Origin: Jackrogersella multiformis
Lineage: Eukaryota; Ascomycota; Sordariomycetes; Xylariales; Hypoxylaceae
Assembly (NCBI GenBank): GCA_902806575.1
Contig: CADCXD010000005.1
Location: forward strand, 3,038,001 to 3,102,000
Direction of reading: 5' to 3'
DNA length: 64,000 bases
The notes under the pieces were generated by a model. That model searched no databases, was not told where the DNA came from, and saw nothing but the letters and a program-made list of their open reading frames with translations. Position 1 is the first letter of the stretch. Each line of letters begins with the position of its first letter. Shown here piece by piece: positions 44,071 to 55,678 of this stretch. The position numbers were made by a program, and so were the translations under genes.

Positions 44071-46198
44071 CTATACGTCTCCTTTCTTCGGCTGATTCTT
44101 CTTTCTCACATCCACCCAACCCATACCAAAAGATGCCACAAAACTCACTCCCGCGCAAGCAGTTAACAAGTAGCACACCGTATCGAAGCTGGTGGCGTAG
44201 GCCTGGATCACACCCGCCAGCTCCGGACTTCCCGCCGGTACCAAACCGCGTACGGCCGCTGCGCTGCCACCCGCAGCAAGAGCCGCCTGAGGATCCACAG
44301 ACGGCGCCAGTATTGCGATCTGCTTTAGCAGCGTCTGCGTGAATATGGTATTTCCTACTACGGATAAGATGGCGGACGAGAAGTTCTGGCAGAAGATGAG
44401 GAACGCAGTTCCTATTGCACTCTGCATCGGCGGGAGCGCGTACTGGAGCGCAACCAACCCGACCTGGACACCACAGCCACGAAGGCCATAAATAATCTGA
44501 TAGCCGATCCACTCTCCCGTTGAAGTGTCAGGAGACCAGGTCGAGATCAGGCCGCTGGCCACCGTGGTACCCCCTGCGGCCACAACCGCCCATGGGAGGT
44601 AGTAACCGAGTCTCGTTACTATCAAGAACTATTAGCCACAATTCCACTAACGTCCTCTTCTCATTTCCCAAGACAGGAAATGAATGCCATGATGGAAATA
44701 ACGTACTTAGCCCTCCCGAGATAATGATAAACAACACGCTGGATAGGATATTCGGCAGCATATAAACACCGCTCAGCGTTGGGCCCACGCCCTTGACAGA
44801 CTGGAAATAGATTGGAAAGAATTGGGCACCAGTGAGAGCACTCGCCATCAAACCAGCAAACTGGATGGAGCTGACCCATACCACCCTCTTTCTTATCATC
44901 GAGAAGGGTATCTGTAAAATTATTAGTCAAAATTGTAGACAAGTTATAGTGAGTAAATACCATGGCCTTATCCCCCTCGCGGTACTCCCAGTACAGGAAA
45001 ATGGGGAAAGCGACAGCCGCACCCACAAAGAGACCGATCACCGTTGACGAGTTCCAAGGGTATTCCGACGATCCGAATTGTAAAGCCAGCAGGAACATGA
45101 TGGCAGCCGGGGCAAAGATGGCGAAACCGATGAGGTCGAGGTCCGGAATAACCTCCGCGAGCAGCTTAAAGGATAATTTCGGCTTGACTGTTTGGTCCGG
45201 CGCATGCAATAAAGAAAGGAAGAGCCCCGCAAGACCGCCGAGCGGTAGGTTGATGTAGAAACACCACCGCCAGGTCACATATTGCGTGAAGACGCCTCCG
45301 ATCAAGGGACCGGTAATGAGACCGATCTGTCCGACTGTTGATTCGTTAGCATACCGACGCTGCCAACTTTGAAGAGTGCATGTAGGCTGCAACTTACACG
45401 CCATCATTAGTGACATATAGACCGGTCGCTTTTCCAAAGGTACGGCGCCGGCGATCACCGTCAAGGCTCCGTTCTGGAGTCCCGAGCCACCCATCCCCGC
45501 GACGGCCCGTCCAACGATGAACATATCCGAAGACTGGGATACGGCGCAGAGCAACGAGCCGACCTCGAAGACAAAAAAGAAGCAGAGGAACACCCACTTC
45601 GCACTGACACGTGTGTACAACCTTCCAGTCAGGGGCTGCAGCGTAGCACTACGTAAAATATATGTAAGCTTGTGCGCCCGACTTTTCCTCACATCCGAGG
45701 GAATAGGAGACAATCCAGTCAAAAAGACATAACATACCTAGTGAGCTGATAGGCACCGGTGTACCATCCGATATCCTGTAAACTATGGAAGTCGGATGTG
45801 ATCTGCGGTATGGCCTATCATCCGACGGAATGTCAGTCCTTGCCCACATCTCCCAAAAACGCCCAACGCCGAATTCCTGACATCGATATAGAAAACAATC
45901 CGGGGGCGCAACTCACCGTGCTGATGATTGACATGTCTAGCATTATCAGGAAGAAGAAGGTGGTAACGCTGGTCAAGAGGAGTACCAGTTTGTACCCCGT
46001 CACGTAGTCGGTGCTCTCGCCATCCGCCGTTACCCCCTCCGTCTCCGAGGCGTCCGGTACCGTTCCTCCATCTTCCGCCTTCGAACTCTGCGGTTCGCCT
46101 CTTTCTTTCTCCTGAATTGACACCGCCGAAGACGTCGTGTCGTCTTCGGGCTTAGACGACGATTGTCTATGCGGTCGTAACTCTCCGGCCTTATCCAT
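44071..46198 (-). CDS. MFS multidrug/metabolite exporter, DHA2 (14-helix) type (six exons, 578 aa)
   Basis: Exons on minus: 46198-45917, 45814-45738, 45648-45398, 45334-44961, 44911-44707, 44618-44071. Introns are 102, 89, 63, 49 and 88 bp with matching phases. The hydrophilic N-terminus (about 68 residues, Ser/Glu-rich) is followed by 14 predicted helices. DHA2 marks include LDMSIISTAIPQITSDFHSL, GWYTGAYQLT, the LTGRLYTRVSAKW motif A loop, GRAVAGMGGSG and motif C LITGPLIGG. The family exports drugs and secondary metabolites by proton antiport at the plasma membrane (TOXA, gliotoxin-type pumps and others). With the methyltransferase and oxidases in the window it could serve metabolite export, but this is inference. 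Confidence 0.93.
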
Positions 46199-47271
46199 GA
46201 TGTATGTCTGAAAACCCCCTTGTCCAGGCTAGTATTAGGAAGATGTGTGGAATACCGGCTGGATAAGTCGCGGATGTGATCGTATGGTGCTTTCTTTTCG
46301 GCCGTGAGTCGTGGTTATCTTCAGTCACGGACTCTGCAAGTACGTATATATGTGCCGAGACTCAACGTGGGTGCCAAGAGGACCCTGGTAATTCGAACTA
46401 AGAGCAAATAGTGTCTCGGCCACAACCTGTATCTCAAAGAGAGGCGAGTCGGTTTGATCCGCGAAATGTGCGGTACCTAGGTAGGTATGTAAGTAAGACT
46501 CGAAGGCTAGGATATATAGGTATGCACTGAGGGTTCTACTCTACAAAATAACCACAGAGAATTTTTTTTAAGCGTATTACCTAGGCAGTCAAGATAATAA
46601 ATAGATACTCCAGCGGTAAACAAAAGTCCTGGACCGGCATCCACCTCACTCAATACCTCATAGCATAGCATCTCAGCACAAGCGGGATTCGCGCCATTAA
46701 CACTACGAATCCCGCCCCGCCAGACGCACAAGCCGTATATAGGTTTGAGTCATAATCACCATTGCTGACAACAATGAATCTGACTGAGTCCGAGCCCGAA
46801 AGTCCATCATTTATCGTTGTACCTCCTCCTTCTCCTTCTCCTGTTGGCATTACCTACCAGGATCCATTGGAAAGCTACGCGCAGGCGAGTTGGTCAGATG
46901 GTTCGGTGCACGCGTTACGTAGCTGCGTACCTACCTAGGTAGGTAGCTAGGCTAGGTAGCTAACGTAGATACGCTCTACTAGACCCGAGATCTCGGATAG
47001 ATCTCTAATTGACTAACGGGATGAGGACTAGGGCATCTGTTCGAATCTGGATATCCCACGCCGAATAGGTGGTTAACCCCGTCCGCAAACACCGCCAGGT
47101 TCGGTGTCGGTTGCTAACGGAACGTAGTTATTCGGAGTTATCTGGGTCTTCCCATGCATCGAGGCTTTCGTTGATCAATGGCATCATCTCTGTTACTGCC
47201 CATTCATATATATTACCTTACTGGATAGTCCTTCAGGATGTCGAAATAATAGTTCCCGTTTCTACGTGTTC
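46199..47271. other. Spacer with dense palindromes
   Basis: No intact gene is seen. The part near 47060-47270 includes further protein-like scraps (YEWAVTEMMPLINESLDAWE on minus near 47110-47170) that may belong to the relic described next. Confidence 0.45.
46927..46962. repeat. CCTACCTAGGTAGGTAGC palindrome cluster
   Basis: The perfect inverted arrangement TACCTACCTAGGTAGGTA is followed by GCTAGGCTAGGTAGC. It can form a stable hairpin. Confidence 0.85.
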
Positions 47272-47662
47272 CTACATGACACAGAACCGCGACAACTCGT
47301 CATTAATAATGAAACCGAAGACGACGTTGCGTTCTGGTTTAAGCACTTGTTTCTTTAGTCGTAGACAACATGATGCGGCGCCCGTCCATCGGTTTATTGC
47401 CTGGTCAATACTACCGCTGGCTGTCTTAACTTCAACGATGAACTAGGGGAGGAATAGGTAACCGCTGTTGACGAAGAATCTATCCTGATAGGTATGAAGC
47501 CACCGATTCGCGGGAATCGCGGGAAATGCCTTATATCCATGCCCGAATACGAGGGCAGATTTTGGCTGGCTGATTCTTATCCATTTGCGAGTGGAATGTG
47601 TGGGCATATGCCGCTTGTAGAACGAGAGGTTTTATCAGATTGGTCCTTTCATTTTCAGTAAG
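47272..47662 (-). pseudogene. Relic of a nuclease-like fungal gene (frameshift and stop)
   Basis: On minus, one frame at 47662-47531 reads AHTFHSQMDKNQPAKICPR. After a +1 shift, the frame from 47538 reads GYKAFPAIPANRWLHTYQDR, then an internal TAG (47443-47445), then FIVEVKTASGSIDQAINRW and NVVFGFIINDELSRF, ending at TAG 47272-47274. The FIVEVK sequence with the preceding hydrophobic strand and following helix resembles the E-x-K half of PD-(D/E)XK nuclease-like domains in large fungal families (DUF7924-like). Breaks in frame show it is dead, or mis-assembled. The assignment is from memory of the pattern only. Confidence 0.45.
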
Positions 47663-48414
47663 AGGTTGAATTCATTGTTTATAGAAAAACTCTAATTTTA
47701 CTAACGGTAAAATCTTTTATATTAGAGCATTAGTGTCTTATAATAAGTCACGTAAGTAACCAAAGTTTGAAGATATTTTTAATACATAAAAACCTGATAT
47801 CCTCGACATACAGACCACCTGAATAGAAGAGCCAAAGGTCCGAAAACACGTGATAAAAGAAGATACCCATCTTATTATATGATAAAATGGAGATGGTCTT
47901 TGACAGGTTTTCACTATGCTTGAATAAGTCCCTCGCTCTAAGCCGGGCAACGGGCTGTTCCTCGCATGGCTGCTCTTCGCTACCTAGGATATTGTTTAAT
48001 GCTAGTAGAATTAAACAAATACCAAGACAGCGACATTTCTGACGGCCTGACATGCGACTCCATTGAGGCTCGAAGGGCGTCATGCTTCTCCTTTAGACCT
48101 TCCTCGGGGACATCCGACCGGGGTTGTTGTAATTTTTCAAAATGGTATAAACTCGTCGTGGGGTGCGAACAGGACCACCTGGTAACGCATATATGATCCC
48201 AATTTCTCCCAAGACCGAATCACGATAGCTCGGCTCACCGGTAGCGCTTTGCCTCGACGAGGTGCTAATGCTAAAACTACCTAGGTAGGTGCCGTTGATA
48301 CGGACATCAAGTCGAGAACGGTAGATGCTATAGAAGGGTTGTGTACCTAGGTAGTATTTGTTCAGGCGGTCGAGTCGGCTTTAAGGCCTCGAGCCAACAA
48401 GCTAATGATGTCCT
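47663..48414. other. Spacer before the retrotransposon
   Basis: No gene is supported. Palindromes lie near 48280 and 48345. Base composition is normal up to the LTR border, then turns AT-rich. Confidence 0.5.
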
Positions 48415-48419
48415 GTTGT

Positions 48420-48732
48420 TGTGACAAGGGCAATAGGGCTTGGAACTGTAGTTCAATTTCGAATTATAATTCTCTATAGTCTTAAGGTCCTTGCCTTCTA
48501 TTTCTTCTTGCAAAGCGAGGCGTAATAACCTATATGTATATAATCTGAATATCTCCTTAAGCGCTGTTAGCGTCTTTTTAATCTTGTTGGTTTAGTTTTA
48601 TATATATTGATTAAGTCTTTTAATTAACCTCATTTAATAGTTTTATTTTATAAGTTTTAATATATCTCGTATTTACTAATATATATGTATATATTGATTA
48701 TATTTTGCTTCGTAAAGCTTATCCGTATGATA
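48420..48732 (-). repeat. Left LTR (3' LTR of the element)
   Basis: 313 bp beginning TGTGACAAGG and ending GTATGATA (the partner ends GTATGACA). It is less AT-rich at its outer end than the right copy. The target duplication GTTGT precedes it at 48415-48419. Confidence 0.92.
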
Positions 48733-50975
48733 TTAGCTTCTTCTTTCTTAATGTTCGATTTTAAGCATTTTAAAGGATTATAAGATTATAAGGTTTATTA
48801 ACGTGTTGCTTATAAAATAGTTTAATTATTACCTTTACTTCGTTATTAAATATATATTTATAAGGTTCTTAAGTTTAATGCCTTTTAGTTAATTAACCTT
48901 TTTATTTTATAAGATATTTTATTTTATTTTAGTTTTTAATAAAGTTTATAACTTATTTTATTTAATAGTTTTTAAACTTTATTAAAGCTGTTTTATGTAA
49001 GACTTAATTAAGATTAAGAAGTTTTTAATTATTAACGTAATAAGGTTTAATAAATAAGATATAAAACGAATTATATATTCTTTAACCTTTAAGTAAAGTA
49101 AATCTTATTATTGTAAAAAAAATTACTTATTAAATCTTAAAAAGTCCTAAAAGTTTTTTATTTAATTTTTTAACAGGACGTTTAGTTTTAATATTTTTTA
49201 TATTAAACATTACGAATTATTTTTTTTAAAAAATTAATATATCTTTTTATCGTTTATTTGTTTATTTTTTTATTTATTAGCGGTTTTATTTTAAGTATTT
49301 TTATGCTTTTTAATATATTTATATTATTTAATATATATATAACTTACTTTTTAAATTATATAAAATGCTTATAAAAAGGTTATAAACGGTTAAATAATAA
49401 TTATAATTAATATAAAAGGATATAAGTTATATTAATAATAAAGTAATATTATTATAAGTAAATTTAATTATTACGAGAAGGTTTTTTTAATTATTTATTT
49501 TATAATTAACGAAAGTCTTAAGGTAAATTTTTAAGATTTAGTTAAGGCGTTTTATTTAATCGTTAGTTTATAAGTAAAACGTAATATTTATACGGGATTT
49601 GATTTTTATTAATTTAAAAAAGTTTTTTTAAATATAAGAAATAAACTTAAAATCTTTATTAAAAATAATATTTAATGGTATATTATATAATTTTTAATAT
49701 TATTTGGTAAAAGTTTTAATTAAATTATTAAACTTTTTTTTTTTACTTTAAAAAAGATAAAGTAAATTATTTTTAAAAATAAATTTATTATTATTTAAAT
49801 AAAGTTATAATTATTTAATAAAAAAAGGTTTATAATAAAGTTTATTATTATTATTAATTAAGATTTATAATATAATTTTATTAATTAAAGATATTTATAT
49901 AAAACGTAACAAGGAATTTTATTTTATTAATATTTTAAATAACTTTATACGTAATCCCGGACGATATTTTTAATATTTAATTATTAAAAGTTTTAAATAA
50001 TTAATTTTAAGGTTTTATTTATTCTTATGTATTCGGTAATAAAAATATTATATTTGGAAGAAATAACTTTTTTTTAAAATTTTATAAATATTTAAAACTT
50101 ACCTTTTCGATATAAAAGATTATTTTAAAGGATAACGTCTTTAAAAAGATTTATAATTTACGTAATATATTTTAAGTTATTAATAATTATTTTCCTTAAT
50201 CTTTTTATAAAATTAAAAGTTTAATTAAAGATAATAAAATTATATAATTTTTTTAATATAATAAAAACGGTTATTAAAAAGATAAATAAAGTTTCTTAAA
50301 AATATAAAAAATGTTTATTTTATAAAATTGATTTTATAAATTAATTTTTAACTTTTTCTTTCTTAAATCGATATTATAATAATTTAAAGAAGATATTAGC
50401 TTTATTATTTTATTTTCTTAATCGGTAATTAATAATAAATTAATATAATAATAATTTTTATACTTATTAAATTTAACGTTAATTTAAAACTTTAGCCGTT
50501 ATAAAATAAGTTAAATTTTAATGGTTAAAGTAAATTTTAATTTATTATTTAATATTTTTTAAAGATTAATATTATTTTTCGAAAGAATTTATTATAATTA
50601 ATAATTTTTTATTATAAATCTTATAATTTATTTTTATTAATATAAATTTACGGGAATAATAGGTTATTAATTTAAGCTTACTTTATTTATTTATTTTTAA
50701 AAAAATAACGTTAATAATATAATTTAATATATCAGCTTTAATATAAGTTTATTTTAAAGAATTAAAATATATTATAATAAAAGCTTAAATAAACCGAAAT
50801 TTAAATTTTTTAAAAGATTTATTTATTTCCTCGGTCCACTTTTAATCTTTTTTATTTTTTTTATTTACGTTAATAATCGGTTTTATTATCTTTAAGAATT
50901 TCTTTATAAATCGTTAATGAAAGTTTATAAAGCTGATAAATTATTAAAATTCTTTAAAAGATTTAAGTACTTTTT

Positions 50976-51171
50976 AATTATTAATATAATCGACCTTATT
51001 TTAAGTTATTAAAATATCGTTTATTTTAATAATATACCTTAAAAAGTTTACTTTTTATACTTTTTAAAACCATTTTTATAAATTAATCGTTAAATAATAT
51101 TTTATAAATTTTTTTAAAACTTTTTTAATAATTTTATCGTATTCTTTTATTATATTCGTATAAATAAAAAA
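50976..51171 (-). pseudogene. Reverse-transcriptase remnant of the gypsy element
   Basis: Read on minus from 51171, the frame gives FFIYTNIIKEYDKIIKKVLK, then KYYLTINL, VNFLRYIIKINDILIT and NKVDYINN, with stops where Gln codons would be expected. The order matches the gypsy RT region after the YxDD box (I-Y-..-DI; HxxHVxxVLxxLxKYGL; xFLGYIIS; xxKVxAI). The YxDD aspartates appear mutated (YTNI). It is inactive. Confidence 0.7.
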
Positions 51172-54100
51172 ATTATTTAAATATATTAAAAGGCTTAAAT
51201 TAATAAAATTTTAAAAAATATTATTTATTATTAATTAAAAGGTTACGAAAACGTTAATTAATTTAAATAATATTATTAAATATTTAAAAAAAATATACTT
51301 ATAACGGAATATTATTTTCTATTCGTCTTTTTCTTTAATTTTAATTAAATAAAATTTTAACTTAAAATCGATTTTTATAAATTATTTTACGGTTTTAAAA
51401 TAAATTTATAATTTAAATATTAAAAATATAAAATAATAAATAAGGATAATAATATTATTTAAGCCTTAATAATTAATTATTAATTTAAAAGAATCTTAAG
51501 GATTAAATTTATTGATAAATATTATAAATATTATATAAAATAAGGTTAATTTTTAAATTTAATTATTATTAATTATTTTATTTAATTATAATTTAAGTAT
51601 ATTAAATTCCTTTTCGTTTATAACGTAAAGGGATCCTTAAGGAAATATTTTTTCTTTTTAAAAATCGATAAAATAATTTTAAAGTTAATAATTTAAAAAG
51701 CATTATTTTATTTCTTTAATTATAATATATATAAATTTATAAAATTTCTTAGAAATATTCCTTAACGTTTTATTTACTTTAATATTCCTTACTATCGTTA
51801 TATTAATTAACTTTTTTAAGTTATATAAAGTTAAGCTGGTGTAATATTTTTAATAATAAAAAAAATTAAATTTAATTTTTTTAAAGTTTAAAAAAAGTTT
51901 ATAAGTTTATAAATTTTTATTTATTATTTAAAACGTTTAATTTAAAATTAATTTAAAAAAAATAGTTTTTTTAGTAATAAAAAATAAAAGGATCGATATA
52001 ATAACGTTTTGTAAAAAAAATTTAAGTTAAATTAAAAATTAATATAAATTAAGTATATTATTTTTTAATAATTAATAATTTTTATTTCTTTATTTTAAAA
52101 AAAGATATTATTAAAATTAAGCTTTTAAAGTTTAATAATATTTATATTTAATATTTATTTTTATTATATAATAATATTATATTAATAATAAGTTTATATT
52201 TTAAAATTAATTTTAGGTAAGGTTTTTTTATAACCTTTGTTTTATTTTTAATTAATTTTTTAATTATTATAGCTCGGTATACTTTACTTTAATTTAGTTA
52301 TGAAATTTAATAAAATATAATATCGAGGCTTTTTAAAAATTTAAATTAAAATCTTCGATTTTTATAATTTAAAGATAAGATAATTCTCGTAAAATTATAT
52401 TTATTTATATCCTTTTTTATAATAAAAATATAAATTAAGTATTATTATCTCAGGATTATTTTATAAAAAAGATTTTATTCAAATTTAATAATAAGTCTTT
52501 ACTATTAACGTTTTTTTTTATAAAATAAAAAAGAATTTAATAATTATTATATTTATAATATTAACAAGATTTCTTATTTTTCTTTTATTAATTTATATTT
52601 ACTTAGTTAATCTTTTTTAAAATATTTTTATTATTAAATTAAACTTTATCCTTTTAATTTAATTTTAATTTACCTTTATTTTTAAATTTATTATTATTTT
52701 TTAAGGATTAATTTTAACTTAAATTAAAACGGTTTTTTTTTATAATTAACTTAACTTAATTTTAAAAGCTTTTAAATTAAAACGGGCCTTTTTTTTTCTA
52801 AAATATTAAGGTTAATTAATATATTTTTATATATTTAACCTATTTTTTAAATAACGGTAAAGAATTTTTTATTTATATTCGGAAATTTTTTTTATTTAAA
52901 ATAAATTAATTTAATAATTTCGTTAAAAAAAGTTTTAATAATATAATTTTAAAACGTCGTTTTAAATTATTAAACTATTTTATTAAAGTTTAATAATTTA
53001 ATAAAATATTAAATAACATCTTTTTAATATTTAAATTTATTTATTTTTTTTAAATTACGATACTTTTTTAAAGGGTTTATAAAACGTTTTTAAAAAATAA
53101 TAACGTATATTATTTAAATATTAAAGACTTTTAATCGTATAATTTGGTTTTTACGTTATTAATATTATAATTATATTTTTTTAAATAATAACGATTTAAC
53201 TTAATTAATACGGTAAAAATCTTTAAGAAAATTTTTCGTATATATTTCCAAATATACCTTAATTTTTATTTACTAAATCTAGAATTTTATAAGGTCTTTA
53301 TTATCGTAAATAACAAATTTATTAAGTTATATTAAATTAACGATAATTATAACGTAAAAAAAATAAATTAATTATTTTAAAATTTTAAATAATTAATTAT
53401 TATTATTTTAAAGTAAAGGATTTTTATTATTATATAAGGATATAAAATTACCTCGAGGTAGTTTTTTAAAAGGATTTTTAAGTAATTTAAAATTTTAAGA
53501 TTAATTATTAAAATTAAAGTTATTTAAGTTATTATTAAATGCTTCGACGGCCTTTTTAAAGAAAATTCCTTCCTTATTATCTTTAAATATAAAAAGGTTA
53601 ATTTTAATAAAATTGAATTATATTTAAGCTTTTTTAATTATTCTTTTAATTTAAATTTATAAAAGGGATTATAAAAAAAAAAGATTTTTTATTTAAGCTT
53701 TTAAATTAAAGTATTTAATAAATGATATTTTAAAATATATTAAGTTTTTTTAATTAAAAGGATTTAATTTAATTAACGTTTTTAATATAACACGTTTTTT
53801 AATATTCTTTAAAACGGAATTAATATTAATTAATTTATTAAAAGTTAATTAAATATTAAATTTATTAAAAATAACTTAAATATAAGTTTTTAAATTATTA
53901 AATTAACGGTAAGTTTTTACGTTAATATATATAAAGTTTATATATTTTCTTATAAAAAAGTTATTAATTTAAGATTTTTTAATATAAGCTTAATTTATTA
54001 CTTTTTATTAAAGATTTTTTTACTTTTTAATATTTTAATAAAAGGTTTAAAAGATTTATTAATAATAATTAATTATTTTTTTAAGCTTATTAATAACTTT

Positions 54101-54995
54101 TTATTAAGTTTAATTATTTTATATATATTAAGTAATTATATTTTAAATTTATTACAAGAAATTTAAGTTAATTTATTAAACTTATTATTTAAAATAAATT
54201 ATTTATTCGTTTATTAATATTATACTAGTTTAATTAAATTAAACCACCGTATTATAAATTATTTAAATCATATTATATTAATTTTAAATTTAATTTTTAT
54301 TAGTAATTTAATTATTTATAACGATAATAATAAATATTTAAATGGTATAATAATTATTATATATTTTTTAATAAAGCTTAATAAATTATATAAAAGGGTT
54401 ATTAAAATTAATTTTAATATTATTAATATTAAAAACATCTCGTATAATTATTTTATAATTTTAAAAGTTATAAAAAATTATAATATTATCGTTATGAAAT
54501 TAAGATAATCCGAGAATAAAGAAAAGGTTTTAAGGTAATATATTCTTTATTTTAAATATTTTAATAAAGAATTACGTATTAAAACGTTATTTAATTTTAA
54601 TAAGTTCTTATAAATAATAATTTTCTTTATGCTTACTTTTAACTTTAAGGTTTTATAAAAAAAATATTATTAAGGATTTAAAAAATAATTTATTATTTAA
54701 TAAAAATAATTTAAAATCTTATAAATTAATAAGTAATAAAATTAAAATATAAATACTTAACTTAAGTATTTATAAAATAATAAAATATAAAGTTTCCTTT
54801 ATAATTATAATAATGTACGTAATAATAAAATTAATAAATAAAATTAATATAATATATTTTAATAAAAATTTTCTTTAAGTAAGTTAATTATTTATAAATA
54901 GTTAAAATAAGATAATTTAATAAAAGGATTAACTTTTTTTTAAGAGGTATATACTTTTTTAAAATAAGGTTTTCTTAAGATAAAAAAGAATTATT

Positions 54996-55308
54996 TATAA
55001 CAAAAATAATAAGGCTTAAAACTGTAATTTAATTTCGAATTATAATTCTTTATAATCTTAAAATCCTTACCTTTTATTTCTTCTTACAAAACGAGGCGTA
55101 ATAATTTATATATATATAATCTAAATATCTCTTTAAATGCCGTTAACGCCCTCTTAATCTTATTAATTTAATCTTACATATATTAATCAAATCTTCTAAT
55201 TAACCTTATCTAATAATTTTATTTTATAAGTTCCAACATATCTCATATTTACCAACATGCATGTATATATTAATCATACTCTGCTTCGTGGAGCCTATCC
55301 GTATGACA
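54996..55308 (-). repeat. Right LTR (5' LTR of the element)
   Basis: 313 bp, aligned without net gaps to the left LTR. It begins TATAACAAAA (RIP-altered TGTGACAAGG) and ends GTATGACA, followed by the target duplication GTTGT at 55309-55313. Confidence 0.92.
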
Positions 55309-55313
55309 GTTGT

Positions 55314-55678
55314 AGAGCTTGCGATTTTCGTGTGAACTATCTGTAAAAGGCTCACAGGACTGGTTGGAACTTTACATATTTACAGCAAAGTGGTTTTGAT
55401 ATTTCGACCCCACGATAAGCAACCATAGCCCAGCTATCAAAAGATAATAACATTGCATAATAAAAGTAATAATAATCTTTATTCTTTTACTTAAATATTT
55501 ATGTTCATTTCCTTTTTCATACCTCATTTAAAACGCCGGAGCTAAAGGCTAAAGATGGGTATTTTTTGCTATAAAAGCATAACAGTTCAAACGGTAATGT
55601 TAATGTTAGTGTCAATACCGCATAGTAAAATTGCGCCTTTCAGAATCCTAACCATGCCATGTCCGCAATGCTAATCAG
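55314..55678. other. Spacer between retrotransposon and regulator gene
   Basis: 365 bases, AT-rich but not as extreme as the element. It contains the 3' flank of the Zn2Cys6 gene. Confidence 0.5.

Larger units (their letters stand above)
48420..55308 (-). mobile_element. Complete but RIP-degraded LTR retrotransposon, Ty3/gypsy type (6889 bp)
   Basis: Two 313-bp direct repeats (48420-48732 and 54996-55308) with TG...CA ends enclose 6.26 kb of extremely AT-rich DNA and are flanked by a perfect 5-bp duplication GTTGT (48415-48419 and 55309-55313). No frame of 60 codons survives inside, in either direction. TpA is far in excess and C and G nearly absent, as after RIP. A pyrimidine tract (CTTCTTCTTTCTT, 48737-48749) next to the left LTR is a polypurine tract on minus. 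A stop-broken reverse-transcriptase segment on minus near 51 kb agrees, so the element points leftward. Confidence 0.93.

Noticed and set aside
47069..47446. 125-residue plus-strand ORF
   Set aside because: It lies antisense to the FIVEVK relic, whose minus-strand reading is far more protein-like.
48514..55650. Possible centromere-like or mitochondrial AT-rich DNA
   Set aside because: Paired 313-bp LTRs with target duplication and an RT remnant explain the region as a RIP-mutated retroelement.
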